A stretch of DNA of 64,000 bases from contig NZ_PDKC01000002.1 of NCBI RefSeq assembly GCF_004116495.1, forward strand, positions 1-64,000, read 5' to 3'. The stretch is from Arcobacter sp. CECT 8985 (GTDB lineage: Bacteria > Campylobacterota > Campylobacteria > Campylobacterales > Arcobacteraceae). The position numbers and the translations under genes were made by a program. Below the pieces are notes generated by a model. That model was not told the origin of the DNA and did not search any database. It saw only the letters and a list, made by a program, of their open reading frames with translations. Numbering within the stretch: position 1 is the first letter of the stretch; every line of letters begins with the position of its first letter. Positions 1 through 9,622 of the stretch are shown here, one piece after another.

Positions 1-54
1 CTGATAATACTGCACCTTTCAGGTGTGGAAACGTAGGTCTCTGCCAGCTCTTGA
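1..54 (+). rRNA. rrf: 5S ribosomal RNA, 3' end (partial)
   Basis: The first bases match the conserved 3' third of bacterial 5S rRNA: the stretch around gtaggtctctgccag resembles the usual GTAGG-x-C-x-CTGCCAG ending. The 5' part lies outside the window, so the end of an rRNA operon on the plus strand enters from the left. The exact 3' end is uncertain by a few bases. The T-rich sequence and hairpin that follow fit transcription ending just downstream. Confidence 0.85.
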
Positions 55-75
55 GTTTTGTTTTTACTTTTTACT

Positions 76-128
76 AAGCCTTTATCTATAACAACTTTTC
101 TCTTGTTATTGATATGGGCTTTTTTTTA
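76..128 (+). terminator. rrn operon rho-independent terminator
   Basis: AAGCC (76-80) pairs with GGCTT (117-121), and ATAACAA (88-94) pairs perfectly with TTGTTAT (103-109). The stem runs into eight T residues. It lies about 20 bases after the 5S 3' end, so it is the likely terminator of the rRNA operon. The remaining sequence to position 309 is T-rich and holds no gene that I can support. Confidence 0.75.
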
Positions 129-309
129 TCTACCCTTTCTTATCCCCTTTTACTTTATTTACTCTTTTACTTTTTTTATGCTTGTATGTTTGTTTTATTG
201 TATTCTTTTAGTTATTCTTTTCAATGATTTTATTTGTTCTTATTTTTAAGATATTAGTTTTTTTCTTAGAATTTTGTAGTTGTTTAGTATAAGATTTAGA
301 GAAAAAGAA

Positions 310-819
310 TTAATCTTTTTTCTCTAGTATTTCAATTGATACAATTTTATCATTTTGTTTAATATTATCAAGTGTTTCAAAACTTTTATTATCATTATCT
401 TCTATTTCCCCAAATACTGTATGTACACCATTTAAGTGAGGACATTCATCAAAACATATAAAGAATTGACTTCCACCAGTATTAGGCCCAGCATGTGCCA
501 TTGATAAGCTACCTTTTTTATGTACTTGTTTATCTGTATCAGTTTCACATTCAATTGCCCAATCAGGACCACCTGTACCAGTACCATTAGGACATCCACC
601 TTGTGCAACAAATCCTGGTATAACTCTATGGAAATTTAAACCATTATAAAAACCGTCTTTTGCAAGTGTAGCAAAGTTTGAAACAGTATTGGGAGTTTCA
701 TTTGTAAATAATTTTAACCAAATAATTCCATTTTCAGTTGTAACTTTAGCATATTTGAAAGTATCTAATACTTCTTGAGAATAATCGTATTGTTTAAGTT
801 CTTTTTTGAATCCAAACAT
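310..819 (-). CDS. ppiB: Cyclophilin-type peptidyl-prolyl cis-trans isomerase
   Basis: A 169-aa cyclophilin that catalyses cis-trans isomerisation of prolyl bonds. Family motifs are in order: FHRVIPGFVAQGG, then SMAHAGPNTGGSQFFI, then HLNGVHTVFGEI, covering the Arg and Gln/Phe of the active site. No signal peptide is visible, so it is likely cytoplasmic. The extra N-terminal 25 residues before the core are charged. It starts 9 bases after the ftsI stop on the same strand and is probably co-transcribed with it. Confidence 0.93.
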   Translation of the reverse strand: MFGFKKELKQYDYSQEVLDTFKYAKVTTENGIIWLKLFTNETPNTVSNFATLAKDGFYNGLNFHRVIPGFVAQGGCPNGTGTGGPDWAIECETDTDKQVHKKGSLSMAHAGPNTGGSQFFICFDECPHLNGVHTVFGEIEDNDNKSFETLDNIKQNDKIVSIEILEKKD

Positions 820-828
820 TTATTTCCT

Positions 829-2712
829 TTAATTTTTATTTGAAATTATATCTTTTTTTGGTGTAAGATAGTTTAAGTTAATTAAGTTTTTTACAATCTC
901 TTTAAAAATTGGTACAGCAGATTGAGATGCGTAATAATAATACCAATGTTTACCAGTAGAGTTTGGTTTGAATACTGTTACCCCAATTGTATATGAGTGT
1001 TTTTTATAATCATTTGCAAATCCAAAAAAAGATGAAATATACTCTTTTTGATAATCTCCACCTCTTGCAATATTTGCAGTACCAGTTTTCCCTCCAATTA
1101 TTAAGTTATCCATATTTGCAGCTTTTCCTGTACCATATTCTACAGTTTTTATTAACATCCTTTTTAATATATCAGCTGCATGTTTTGATATTACTTTTTC
1201 CTTTGAAATATCTTCTGGCATATATCTTTTATTATCCATTTCTAAATAAGAAACTATTTTAGGTGTAACTGTATATCCATCATTATTAAATGCACTATAT
1301 GCTTTTAAGATTTGCATAAATGTAGCTGTCATTCCTTGTCCATATGAAACTGTAGCTTTATATACATTATCTTCATTTTTATCTTCACCTGCTGATAATT
1401 TGTATATTGGTGGTATCTTACCTTTTTTTTCATATGGTAAATCAATTCCGGTTTTTCTTGTAAAACCAAATCTTTTATAACCTTCGTAAATTTCTGCACC
1501 TTTTAATCTTTGAATTACTTGAAGTAATCCAATGTTACTTGAATACATGATTATATCATCCAAAGTTAAATAATGCTTTTTAAATTGATGATCATCTTTA
1601 ATATAAAATCTATCAATTTTATATCTTCCTCTACGATATTCACCTTTTTTATTAGGTCTACCCTTATCATTATAAGCAAAAAATAACTCATCTCTTTTTA
1701 CTCTATTTTTATCAAGAACTAAGGACATTGCAATAGGTTTTATAACTGATCCTGGCTCAAATTGGTATTCAATTGCACTTACATTTAAAGATGGAATATC
1801 TTTTTGTTTTATACTTTCTGGATTAAATCTATTTGAAGAAGCAAGAGATATAATTTTACCTGTTTTACTATCCATTATAGATACAATTATTTCTTTTGCA
1901 CTTAATTTTTCTTTGTATCTATCTAAAATCATTTCTATATTTTTTTGTAATTTTAATGGAATATTTAATACAAGTTTTGCACCATCTTCTCTTTTTTTAA
2001 TAATTGAATTTTTATCAAAAGATATATAAGATAATACATCCCTATTACCTTTTAAGATACCATCTTCGGTTTTATTTAATAAAGCATTATATTTTTTTTC
2101 TAAACCCTTGATACCTTTTACTTTTGTTTTACCATTATCTGATTCAAATTTTCTTATATATCCAATTACAGGAGTTAGTGTATTATTATAAGAATATATT
2201 CTTTTTTCACCACTTTCTATTACATTTAAACCTTGAAGAATCCTATTTCCACTTATTTCTCTTGCTTTAAATACTTTTAGTCTTCTTAGTTTAAATCCTA
2301 ACTCTTTTAAGTTTTTAGCAGTTCTTGAGTCAATATTATATGATAATACTAAATATCCAGGATGGTATTTTATTGATTCATTTACTTTTCTTTTTAATTT
2401 GCTATAAGATATATTACTATAAATTGAAAAAAGTTTTAAAAATAATTCTTTTTTATTTAAATCTAAAAATCGCGTATCAATTGATGCCTTATATAGTTTT
2501 TTTGATGAAGCAATTTTAAAATTATCAGAACTAACTATATCACCTCTTACTGCAAGCTCTTTTTTTGTAGTTTTCAGTGAAGGCATTCTTCTATCTTTTG
2601 TCATAGTATTAGCAATTGAAAATACTAGTATTAGAAGGAATAGTAAGATTAATAAAAATAAAATTACAATTTTTTTTGTTTTATTAACATTTTCGATATT
2701 ATTTGAAGTCAT
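829..2712 (-). CDS. ftsI: Penicillin-binding protein, FtsI/PBP2 type (class B transpeptidase)
   Basis: A 627-aa class B PBP, the septal peptidoglycan transpeptidase. One N-terminal membrane helix (about 14-35) is followed by the dimerisation domain and then the transpeptidase domain. All three active-site motifs are present: S322-x-x-K325 (SVIK), S391-S-N393 and K542-T-G. The gene is divergent from ftsW with only 28 bases between the two ATGs. FtsW is the glycosyltransferase partner of FtsI, which supports the septal assignment over an elongation PBP2. Confidence 0.9.
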   Translation of the reverse strand: MTSNNIENVNKTKKIVILFLLILLFLLILVFSIANTMTKDRRMPSLKTTKKELAVRGDIVSSDNFKIASSKKLYKASIDTRFLDLNKKELFLKLFSIYSNISYSKLKRKVNESIKYHPGYLVLSYNIDSRTAKNLKELGFKLRRLKVFKAREISGNRILQGLNVIESGEKRIYSYNNTLTPVIGYIRKFESDNGKTKVKGIKGLEKKYNALLNKTEDGILKGNRDVLSYISFDKNSIIKKREDGAKLVLNIPLKLQKNIEMILDRYKEKLSAKEIIVSIMDSKTGKIISLASSNRFNPESIKQKDIPSLNVSAIEYQFEPGSVIKPIAMSLVLDKNRVKRDELFFAYNDKGRPNKKGEYRRGRYKIDRFYIKDDHQFKKHYLTLDDIIMYSSNIGLLQVIQRLKGAEIYEGYKRFGFTRKTGIDLPYEKKGKIPPIYKLSAGEDKNEDNVYKATVSYGQGMTATFMQILKAYSAFNNDGYTVTPKIVSYLEMDNKRYMPEDISKEKVISKHAADILKRMLIKTVEYGTGKAANMDNLIIGGKTGTANIARGGDYQKEYISSFFGFANDYKKHSYTIGVTVFKPNSTGKHWYYYYASQSAVPIFKEIVKNLINLNYLTPKKDIISNKN

Positions 2713-2740
2713 ATTTATCCATTATATATTATAATAGGAA

Positions 2741-3961
2741 ATGAATTTTAGCAGAAATAACATTAAACCCAAAGTTCAAATAAATAATAATGAGCCAGAC
2801 TATATACTTTTTTTATTAGTTTCTATTCTAATTACAATTAGTGTTATGTTTTCGTATTCTCTTACTATTTATACTGTTCAATATTTTGAATATAATCAAT
2901 TTCATTTTTTTGTAAGACAATTATTTGTAGGAGTATTATCCATACTTATTATGTGGGGATTTTCACAATTTAATCCTGAAAAGATTGTGGGTAGAATTAG
3001 TATGAGTTTATTTATCATATTTTTTATATTAATGGCAGTTATGCCATTTTTACCCACTAGTTTAGTTACGGAAAGTGGTGGTGCTAATAGATGGATTAGA
3101 TTACCTGGTGTATCCTTATCTCCTGTGGAGTTTTTTAAAGTTGGATTTATATATTTTTTATCTTGGTCCTTTCATAGGCGTGTTATGGTAATGCCAAAAA
3201 AAATGACATTAAAAGAAGAATTACTTCTTTTAGCTCCATATTTTGGAACATTTCTTTTAGTTGTTTTTTTAGTTGCATTTTTACAAAAAGATTTGGGACA
3301 AGTTGTATTACTAGGTGTTATTTTGATTGTGCTTTTAGTTTTTGCAAATAGAAGTTTTAAAGTATTCTTATCTTTAGGTGCAGGTGCTCTTGTATCTTTT
3401 GTTATTTTAATTATTTCTGCACCACATAGAATAAATAGAATTTATTCTTGGTGGGCAATGAATCAAGATGGAATTTTAGCAATTATGCCAGAGTGGGTAG
3501 ATAACTATTTAAGAATAGATGAATTACCAGAACCATATCAAGTGTCAAATTCATTAAATGCAATTCATAATGGAGGAATTTTTGGACAAGGAATATCTTT
3601 AGGAGATTTAAAACTAGGTTTTTTATCTGAAGTTCATACAGATTTTGTATTAGCTGGAATTACTGAAGAAATTGGATTAATTGGATTATTATTTATTTTA
3701 ATAATTTTATTTTCTATTATATGGAGAATTTTTATTATAAGTAGAAGAGTAAATAATCCTATATATCATCTTTTTACATTAGGAATAGCATTGATGATTA
3801 TAATTGCATTTTTAATAAATTCATATGGAATTTCAGGAATTATTCCAATAAAAGGTATTGCTGTACCATTTTTGAGTTATGGAGGTTCTTCTATGCTTTC
3901 AATGGCTATTGCAATAGGTTTAGTGTTATCAATTAGTAGAACAATTAGTAAGGAGAAATAA
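2741..3961 (+). CDS. ftsW: SEDS-family peptidoglycan glycosyltransferase FtsW
   Basis: A 406-aa polytopic SEDS protein that polymerises lipid II at the division septum. About ten hydrophobic helices are visible. The family motif around GGANRWI...SPVEFFK near residue 115 and the C-terminal FLSYGGSS stretch near 385 are present. RodA is the alternative, but divergence from ftsI and the murG gene four bases downstream point to FtsW. Confidence 0.9.
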   Translation: MNFSRNNIKPKVQINNNEPDYILFLLVSILITISVMFSYSLTIYTVQYFEYNQFHFFVRQLFVGVLSILIMWGFSQFNPEKIVGRISMSLFIIFFILMAVMPFLPTSLVTESGGANRWIRLPGVSLSPVEFFKVGFIYFLSWSFHRRVMVMPKKMTLKEELLLLAPYFGTFLLVVFLVAFLQKDLGQVVLLGVILIVLLVFANRSFKVFLSLGAGALVSFVILIISAPHRINRIYSWWAMNQDGILAIMPEWVDNYLRIDELPEPYQVSNSLNAIHNGGIFGQGISLGDLKLGFLSEVHTDFVLAGITEEIGLIGLLFILIILFSIIWRIFIISRRVNNPIYHLFTLGIALMIIIAFLINSYGISGIIPIKGIAVPFLSYGGSSMLSMAIAIGLVLSISRTISKEK

Positions 3962-3965
3962 AAAG

Positions 3966-4997
3966 ATGAAAGGTCGAGTAATAATAACCGGTGGAGGAAC
4001 TGGTGGACATTTAAAAGTTGCAAAAGCTTTTATTGATGAGTTTTACAAAAGAGGAACTCCTACTATTTTTATTGGTTCTACATCTGGACAAGATAAAGCA
4101 TGGTTTGAAAATGAAAAAAAATTAAAAAAAGCTATTTTTTTAGATACAAAAGGGGTAGTAAATAAAAATATTTTTGGAAAAGTTGGTTCTTTATTTAAAA
4201 TTTTAAAAGAGACAAATCATTGTATGAACTTTATAGATGAAGCAGAGGTAAAAACAGTAATTTCAGTTGGTGGTTTTTCAGCAGCTCCTGCAACATTTGC
4301 AGCTATATTGTCATATGGGTGTAAATTGTATATTCATGAGCAAAATTCAAAGATGGGTAAATTAAATGAACTTACAAGTAAATTTGCAACTGAAGTTTTT
4401 AGCTCATATATAGAAGAATCAAAAGTAAAAGATTATCCAGTATCAGAAGAATTTTTTAATAATGCAAGAGTTAGAAATAAAATTGAAACTATAATATTTT
4501 TGGGTGGTTCTCAAGGTGCAATTGCTATAAATAATTTTGCATTAAGTGTTGCAAAAAAAATAAATGATTTAGGAATAAAGATTATTCATCAAACAGGTAA
4601 AAATGATTTAAGTAGAGTATCAGATGAGTATAAAAAGCTTAATATAGATGCAGATGTTTTTGATTTTACTGATAATATTGCAAGGAAAATGAGTGAAGCT
4701 GATTTTGCTATTAGTAGAAGTGGTGCATCAACACTATGGGAATTGACTGCCAATTCTTTACCTACACTTTTTGTACCTTATCCTCATGCAGCAAAAGATC
4801 ATCAATATTATAATGCAAAATTTTTAAAAGACAAAAAATTATGTTTTGTTTGTAGGCAAAATAATTTAACACCACAAGTTATTGATAAAGTTTTAACTTG
4901 TGATGTTCATAGTATGAGTAAAGGCCTTGTTAATGCTATTAATTGTGATGCAATAGAATCTTTAGTTGATATTATTACTGAAAATAACCAACAGTAA
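3966..4997 (+). CDS. murG: UDP-N-acetylglucosamine transferase MurG (lipid II synthesis)
   Basis: A 343-aa GT-B glycosyltransferase that adds GlcNAc to lipid I on the inner membrane face. The glycine-rich GGGTGGH loop is at residues 9-15, HEQN near residue 126, LGGSQGA near 180 and [11 protein letters not shown] near 250. The ribosome binding site AAGGAGA sits inside the end of ftsW, suggesting coupled translation. The last 36 bases overlap the convergent uppP gene. Confidence 0.95.
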   Translation: MKGRVIITGGGTGGHLKVAKAFIDEFYKRGTPTIFIGSTSGQDKAWFENEKKLKKAIFLDTKGVVNKNIFGKVGSLFKILKETNHCMNFIDEAEVKTVISVGGFSAAPATFAAILSYGCKLYIHEQNSKMGKLNELTSKFATEVFSSYIEESKVKDYPVSEEFFNNARVRNKIETIIFLGGSQGAIAINNFALSVAKKINDLGIKIIHQTGKNDLSRVSDEYKKLNIDADVFDFTDNIARKMSEADFAISRSGASTLWELTANSLPTLFVPYPHAAKDHQYYNAKFLKDKKLCFVCRQNNLTPQVIDKVLTCDVHSMSKGLVNAINCDAIESLVDIITENNQQ

Positions 4998-5744
4998 TAT
5001 ACCAAAAATTATTCTATAAATACCAAAACTTACGAAAGTAAATTTTTCTAAAAATTTTAGAAAAAGTTTTATTGTAAGAAAAGCTACAAAAAAAGCTACT
5101 ACAAACCCTACAACTAAATTAGTAAAATTTGTTGTATGTAGTAGTTCTTCATGGTGTTTAAGTAAATCATACCCTGTTGTGGCACACATTACTGGAAATG
5201 CTAAAAGAAATGAAAATTCAGCACTGGCTTTTCTATTAAACCCAACTAACATAGCTCCAATAATGGTTGAACCTGCTCTACTTGTACCTGGAATTAAAGC
5301 AAAAATTTGTGCTAATCCAATAAAAAAAGCTTGTTTATATGATACATCATCTACTTTTGAAACTATATGTTTTTTTTCATCATAAAATTTTTCTACAATC
5401 AAAAATACAATTCCACCGATTATAAACATATATGCTACAACTGTTAAAGAGAATAACTCTTTTATTTGTGAAGAGAATATAAAACCAATAATTGCAATTG
5501 GTAAAAATGCAATAAAAATTTTTGTCCATAATGTTATGTGTTTGAAATTGAACTTATCTGGATAATTTAATATCACTGCAAGAATTGCTGCAAATTGTAT
5601 AATGACTTCATATGCTTTATTTATTGACGTTTGTTCTACATTTAGAAAATGACTTGCAACTATTAAATGCCCTGTTGAAGAGATTGGTAAAAATTCTGTA
5701 AAGCCTTCAATTATACCAAGTATTATAGAATCGCCAGCTGTCAT
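4962..5744 (-). CDS. uppP: Undecaprenyl-diphosphatase UppP (BacA)
   Basis: A 260-aa integral membrane phosphatase that recycles undecaprenyl pyrophosphate, the lipid carrier for peptidoglycan. Both signature motifs are present: [14 protein letters not shown] from residue 13 and PGTSRAG around 152-158. About eight hydrophobic helices are visible. It overlaps the murG 3' end by 36 bases on the opposite strand and its start touches the mqnA stop, so mqnA-uppP is a likely operon. Confidence 0.95.
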   Translation of the reverse strand: MTAGDSIILGIIEGFTEFLPISSTGHLIVASHFLNVEQTSINKAYEVIIQFAAILAVILNYPDKFNFKHITLWTKIFIAFLPIAIIGFIFSSQIKELFSLTVVAYMFIIGGIVFLIVEKFYDEKKHIVSKVDDVSYKQAFFIGLAQIFALIPGTSRAGSTIIGAMLVGFNRKASAEFSFLLAFPVMCATTGYDLLKHHEELLHTTNFTNLVVGFVVAFFVAFLTIKLFLKFLEKFTFVSFGIYRIIFGILLLVIFSNNIN

Positions 5745-6406
5745 TATATTCCTTTTTGTTTAGCTAATTTAAAAAATTTCTTTAATGCTCTTTTCTCTTT
5801 GATATTAATATCATAATCTATACCTTTTAAATAATGTAAAATATCTTTTCTATTAATTCCAGATCGTCGTTCATATTGTTCTAAAATATATTGAGGAATT
5901 TTAATATGTCTTTTCTTGAAATCTTTCATTGTCTTTTTTAATAAAGTACCATTTTTATTATAAGCTAATCTTGCAAAAACAAAAGGTAAATTATATTTAT
6001 CTTGCCAAGCTTTTGCTAAATCAATAAAACTATCTTTACTATTTTCATGGTAATATTTTAATGCTTTATCACCAATTATTACTTTTCCATTAAGACCTAA
6101 GACTTTTGCTAATGCATTTGATGTATCGCTTTGAAAATCTTTTTCATATTTTTCCCCTGGAACTATTATTACTGATTTTACTTCTTTTCTAGCTATAATT
6201 CCATAATCTAAGGCTTTTTCTCCTCTTGATGCAATTGAAGAAATAAATGCAGATTCAACTGATCTTTTTTTAAATTTTTTATTTATAGCCGATGGATAAG
6301 ACTTTTTATATTCAATAATTGCCTTTAATTGATTTGATTTAATATTTTTTTTCATATATACAGTTACAGGCAATAAATTTATAAAATCTATTTTTGCAAA
6401 CTTCAT
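5744..6406 (-). CDS. mqnA: MqnA-like chorismate dehydratase (futalosine menaquinone pathway)
   Basis: A 220-aa protein of the MqnA/MqnD periplasmic-binding-protein-like family. MqnA dehydrates chorismate at the start of the futalosine route to menaquinone, the route used by Campylobacterota. What is visible is the N-terminal IDFINLLPV stretch, the SxxxS-A-F-I-S substrate-binding region near 50-58 and the D-Y-G-I-I-A segment near 67-72. An AGGATAA ribosome binding site precedes the ATG. A related MqnD-like role cannot be excluded by eye. Confidence 0.75.
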   Translation of the reverse strand: MKFAKIDFINLLPVTVYMKKNIKSNQLKAIIEYKKSYPSAINKKFKKRSVESAFISSIASRGEKALDYGIIARKEVKSVIIVPGEKYEKDFQSDTSNALAKVLGLNGKVIIGDKALKYYHENSKDSFIDLAKAWQDKYNLPFVFARLAYNKNGTLLKKTMKDFKKRHIKIPQYILEQYERRSGINRKDILHYLKGIDYDINIKEKRALKKFFKLAKQKGI

Positions 6407-6472
6407 TTTATTATCCTAAAAATTAAATTATTTTTGATATAATATTAAAATATAGGTAAATAAGGGGTTAAA

Positions 6473-6694
6473 ATGGTTGAAGTAGAATTTTTAGGACCAA
6501 TAAATAAAGATAAATTAAATTTAGATATATCAAACTTATCTGAATTAAGTGAAATTTTAAAAGAAGATACTGAAATTATTTCATGGTTAGATAAATGTGC
6601 AGTTGCAGTAAATGATACATTAGTTTCAACAAAAGATGTAGAATTAAAAAGCGGAGATAAAATTTCATTACTACCTCCTGTATGTGGAGGATGA
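6473..6694 (+). CDS. moaD: Molybdopterin synthase small subunit MoaD
   Basis: A 73-aa ubiquitin-fold sulfur carrier ending in the diagnostic Gly-Gly (LPPVCGG). The C-terminal glycine is thiocarboxylated and donates sulfur to precursor Z together with MoaE. moaE starts four bases downstream, with its ribosome binding site formed by the Gly-Gly codons. The molybdopterin product serves Mo enzymes and is separate from the nitrogenase FeMo cofactor. Confidence 0.92.
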   Translation: MVEVEFLGPINKDKLNLDISNLSELSEILKEDTEIISWLDKCAVAVNDTLVSTKDVELKSGDKISLLPPVCGG

Positions 6695-6697
6695 TTA

Positions 6698-7141
6698 GTG
6701 AAAAAGTTACAATTGTTTGATGGTAGTTTACCAGTTGAGAAGATAACTAATGAGTGGTATCAAGAGTTTAGAAACTCAAATTATGGAGCAATAATAACTT
6801 TTGTTGGAGTTGTGCGAGATGAAGATAATATTGAAGGATTATCTTTTGATATTTATAAACCAATATTAGAATCTTGGTTTGAGTCATGGCAAAAGAAAGC
6901 AAATGATAATAATGCTATTGTGTTGATGGCTCATAGCAAAGGTGATGTATTAAATCATGAAAGTTCATATATTGCAGCAGTTTGTTCTCCAAAAAGAAGA
7001 GTTGCTTTAGAAATGATTGATGAATTTGTTGAAGACTTTAAAGCAAATGCACCAATTTGGAAATATGATATTAAAGATTCAAAAAGAGTCTATGCAGAAG
7101 ATCGAAGTACGCCAATAAATGGTGCAGGGTTGTTAAAGTAA
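6698..7141 (+). CDS. moaE: Molybdopterin synthase catalytic subunit MoaE
   Basis: A 147-aa catalytic partner of MoaD in molybdopterin synthase. The conserved FVGVVRD stretch, the SSYIAAVCSPKRRVALE region and the PIWKYD motif carrying the catalytic lysine are all present. The start is GTG, placed just after a GGAGGA ribosome binding site inside the end of moaD. This is consistent with translational coupling. Confidence 0.93.
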   Translation: MKKLQLFDGSLPVEKITNEWYQEFRNSNYGAIITFVGVVRDEDNIEGLSFDIYKPILESWFESWQKKANDNNAIVLMAHSKGDVLNHESSYIAAVCSPKRRVALEMIDEFVEDFKANAPIWKYDIKDSKRVYAEDRSTPINGAGLLK

Positions 7142-7177
7142 AACTTATTTAAATTAAATAATAAACTAGGGTTAAAA

Positions 7178-7981
7178 ATGAGAGTTGATTTACATAATCA
7201 TACAGTGCTCTGTAATCATGCAAAAGGAACAATTGAACAATATATTCAAAGAGCTATAGAATTAAATATTAATTACTATGGATTTACTGAGCATGCACCT
7301 ATGGATTATGATTATAAATATAGAATGTCTATTAATGAAAAAGAGTTTTATGAAAGTACATTAAAATATTATAAGCAAAAGTATCAAGATAAAATTAATA
7401 TATTAATTGGATATGAAGTAGATTTTATGCAAAGTGTAAAAATGCTTGATGGAATACTAAATGCAAATGTAGATTATTTAATAGGTTCTGTGCACTTTTT
7501 AGAAACTAAAAATGATGATACACCATGGGGATTTGATAATCCAGAATTTATAGGAAAATATAAAAACAAAAATATTGATGATATATGGATTGATTATTTT
7601 TATGCGATAGAAAAATTAGCAAAATTAAATAAATTTGATATTGTTGGGCATTTTGATTTAATTAAAGTGTTTAAATTTTTACCAAAAAAAGATATTAAAT
7701 CTTTAGCAAAAAATGCATTGATACAAATAAAAAAATCAAATATGGTTGTAGAAATAAATTCAGCGGGTTTTAGAAAGCCAATTAAAGAGCAGTATCCTTC
7801 AAAAGATTTGTTAGAATTATGTTTTGAACTTGATATTCCAATTACATTTAGTTCAGATGCACATGCAATTGAACAAATAGGGTTTAAATACGAAGATACA
7901 TTATTACTTGCAAAGCAAATAGGTTATAAAAAATGTGCAGTTTTTAAGAATAGACAGTTAGAATTTGTTGATATATATTAA
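7178..7981 (+). CDS. hisK: PHP-family histidinol-phosphatase
   Basis: A 267-aa protein of the polymerase and histidinol phosphatase (PHP) fold. The metal ligands DLHNHT (residues 4-9), the TEHAPM stretch near 38, GYEVD near 86, GSVHF near 107, GHFD near 165 and the closing SSDAH near 227 follow the HisK/HisJ pattern. The role would be dephosphorylation of histidinol phosphate. No other his gene is adjacent, so the substrate is inferred from the family. Confidence 0.82.
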   Translation: MRVDLHNHTVLCNHAKGTIEQYIQRAIELNINYYGFTEHAPMDYDYKYRMSINEKEFYESTLKYYKQKYQDKINILIGYEVDFMQSVKMLDGILNANVDYLIGSVHFLETKNDDTPWGFDNPEFIGKYKNKNIDDIWIDYFYAIEKLAKLNKFDIVGHFDLIKVFKFLPKKDIKSLAKNALIQIKKSNMVVEINSAGFRKPIKEQYPSKDLLELCFELDIPITFSSDAHAIEQIGFKYEDTLLLAKQIGYKKCAVFKNRQLEFVDIY

Positions 7982-8085
7982 AGTTTAAAAAATATCAAAC
8001 TGTATATTTTTTATACAATTGATTTATTTTATTTTTTTAATATTCTGATACAATACATAAATAAAAATTTCAAGGAGTAATTGAT

Positions 8086-9513
8086 ATGGGTAAGTTTGTT
8101 AACGGAACAGATGAATTTTTTAAATATTGTGAAGAAAATGAAGTAGAATTTGTAGATTTTAGATTTTCTGATATGAAAGGTATGTGGCACCATTTAACAT
8201 ATACAATGGAAGCTGTAAGTGCAGATCAATTAGAAGGCGGTATGCCTTTTGATGGTTCATCAGTTGATGCATGGCAACCAATTAATAAATCTGATATGCT
8301 TTTAAAACCAGATGTTGATACAGCATTTTTAGATCCATTTACTGCAGACGTTACAATTATTGTAATTTGTGATGTATATGATATCTATAAAGGTGAGATG
8401 TATGAAAAATGTCCAAGATCTATTGCTAAAAAAGCATTATCTCATTTAAGTGAATCAGGACTTGGAGATGTTGCATATTTTGGACCAGAAAATGAATTCT
8501 TTATTTTTGATGATGTAAGAATTAAAGATGAAATTAATGAATCACACTATAGAGTTGATTCTGAAGAGGGTTGTTGGTCAGATGATAGATCTTCTGAAAT
8601 GGGAAATACAGGACACAGACCAAGAACAAAAGGTGGTTATTTCCCAGTTCAACCAACAGATTCAATGGTTGATTTAAGAGCTGAAATGATGCACGTATTA
8701 AAACAAGTAGGTTTAAAAGTTGTTCTTGGACACCACGAAGTTGCACAAGCACAAGGTGAAATTGGTATCGTATTTGGTGACTTAATTGAAGCTGCTGATA
8801 ATGTACAAAAATATAAATATGTAGTTAAAATGGTTGCACACTTAAATGGTAAATCTGCAACATTTATGCCAAAACCATTATTTGGTGATAATGGTAATGG
8901 TATGCATGTTCACCAATCAATCTGGAAAGATGGTAAAAACTTATTTTATAAAGAAGGTGAGTATGGAAACCTTTCTGAAATGGCAAGACACTATGTAGGT
9001 GGTATCTTTAAACACGCAAGAGCAGTTGCAGCGTTTACTAACCCATCAACTAACTCTTATAAAAGATTAATTCCAGGATTTGAAGCTCCTTCAATTTTAA
9101 CTTATTCTTCTCAAAATAGATCTGCATCTTGTAGAATTCCTTATGGTGCAGGAGAAAAAGCAACTAGAGTTGAAATGAGATTCCCAGATTCAACTGCTTG
9201 TCCATATTTAGCATTTGCTGCAATGTTATGTGCTGGATTAGATGGAATTAAAAATAAATATGAACCTATTGGACCAATGGATGATGATTTATTTGAATTA
9301 TCATTAGATGAAATTAGACAAAGAAAAATTCCTCAAATGCCACATACATTAAGAGGATCATTAGAAGCATTAATTAGAGATAATGAATTTTTACAACCAG
9401 TTTTCTCTCAAGAAATGATTGATACGTATCAACATTATAAATTTGAAACGCAAGTATGGCCAGATGAAGCAAGACCAACTGCATTTGAATTTAAATCAAC
9501 TTACTCTTGTTAG
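8086..9513 (+). CDS. glnA: Glutamine synthetase type I
   Basis: A 475-aa GSI enzyme that assimilates ammonium, the product of the nif system further along. Motifs seen: the DGSSV loop near 56-60, GPENEFFIF at 133-141, [10 protein letters not shown] near 269-278 and the [10 protein letters not shown] stretch near 344-353. At the place of the adenylylated tyrosine (NLYDLPPEE in enterobacterial enzymes) this protein reads DLFELSLDE, with Phe403 instead of Tyr. Adenylylation control is therefore unlikely. A GATACAAT -10-like box lies upstream and a strong terminator follows. Confidence 0.97.
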   Translation: MGKFVNGTDEFFKYCEENEVEFVDFRFSDMKGMWHHLTYTMEAVSADQLEGGMPFDGSSVDAWQPINKSDMLLKPDVDTAFLDPFTADVTIIVICDVYDIYKGEMYEKCPRSIAKKALSHLSESGLGDVAYFGPENEFFIFDDVRIKDEINESHYRVDSEEGCWSDDRSSEMGNTGHRPRTKGGYFPVQPTDSMVDLRAEMMHVLKQVGLKVVLGHHEVAQAQGEIGIVFGDLIEAADNVQKYKYVVKMVAHLNGKSATFMPKPLFGDNGNGMHVHQSIWKDGKNLFYKEGEYGNLSEMARHYVGGIFKHARAVAAFTNPSTNSYKRLIPGFEAPSILTYSSQNRSASCRIPYGAGEKATRVEMRFPDSTACPYLAFAAMLCAGLDGIKNKYEPIGPMDDDLFELSLDEIRQRKIPQMPHTLRGSLEALIRDNEFLQPVFSQEMIDTYQHYKFETQVWPDEARPTAFEFKSTYSC

Positions 9514-9533
9514 TATAATCTAAATATAGAAAT

Positions 9534-9576
9534 AAAAAAGGGGTTAAGAGTTTTATACTCTTAGCCCCTTTTTTTA
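9534..9576 (+). terminator. glnA rho-independent terminator
   Basis: An 11-bp stem GGGGTTAAGAG (9540-9550) pairs with CTCTTAGCCCC (9558-9568), with a TTTTATA loop, and is followed by a run of T. The A-run before it also makes it usable from the opposite strand, where the PBP gene converges. Confidence 0.92.
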
Positions 9577-9622
9577 TATTAAATTTTAAAATATAGAATT
9601 TAAAATAATAAATAGAGTTTAA

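Noticed and set aside
58-249. 63-codon hydrophobic frame after the 5S rRNA
   Set aside because: It overlaps the rRNA terminator hairpin and consists of T-rich codons (Phe, Leu, Ile). It has no ribosome binding site or recognisable domain.
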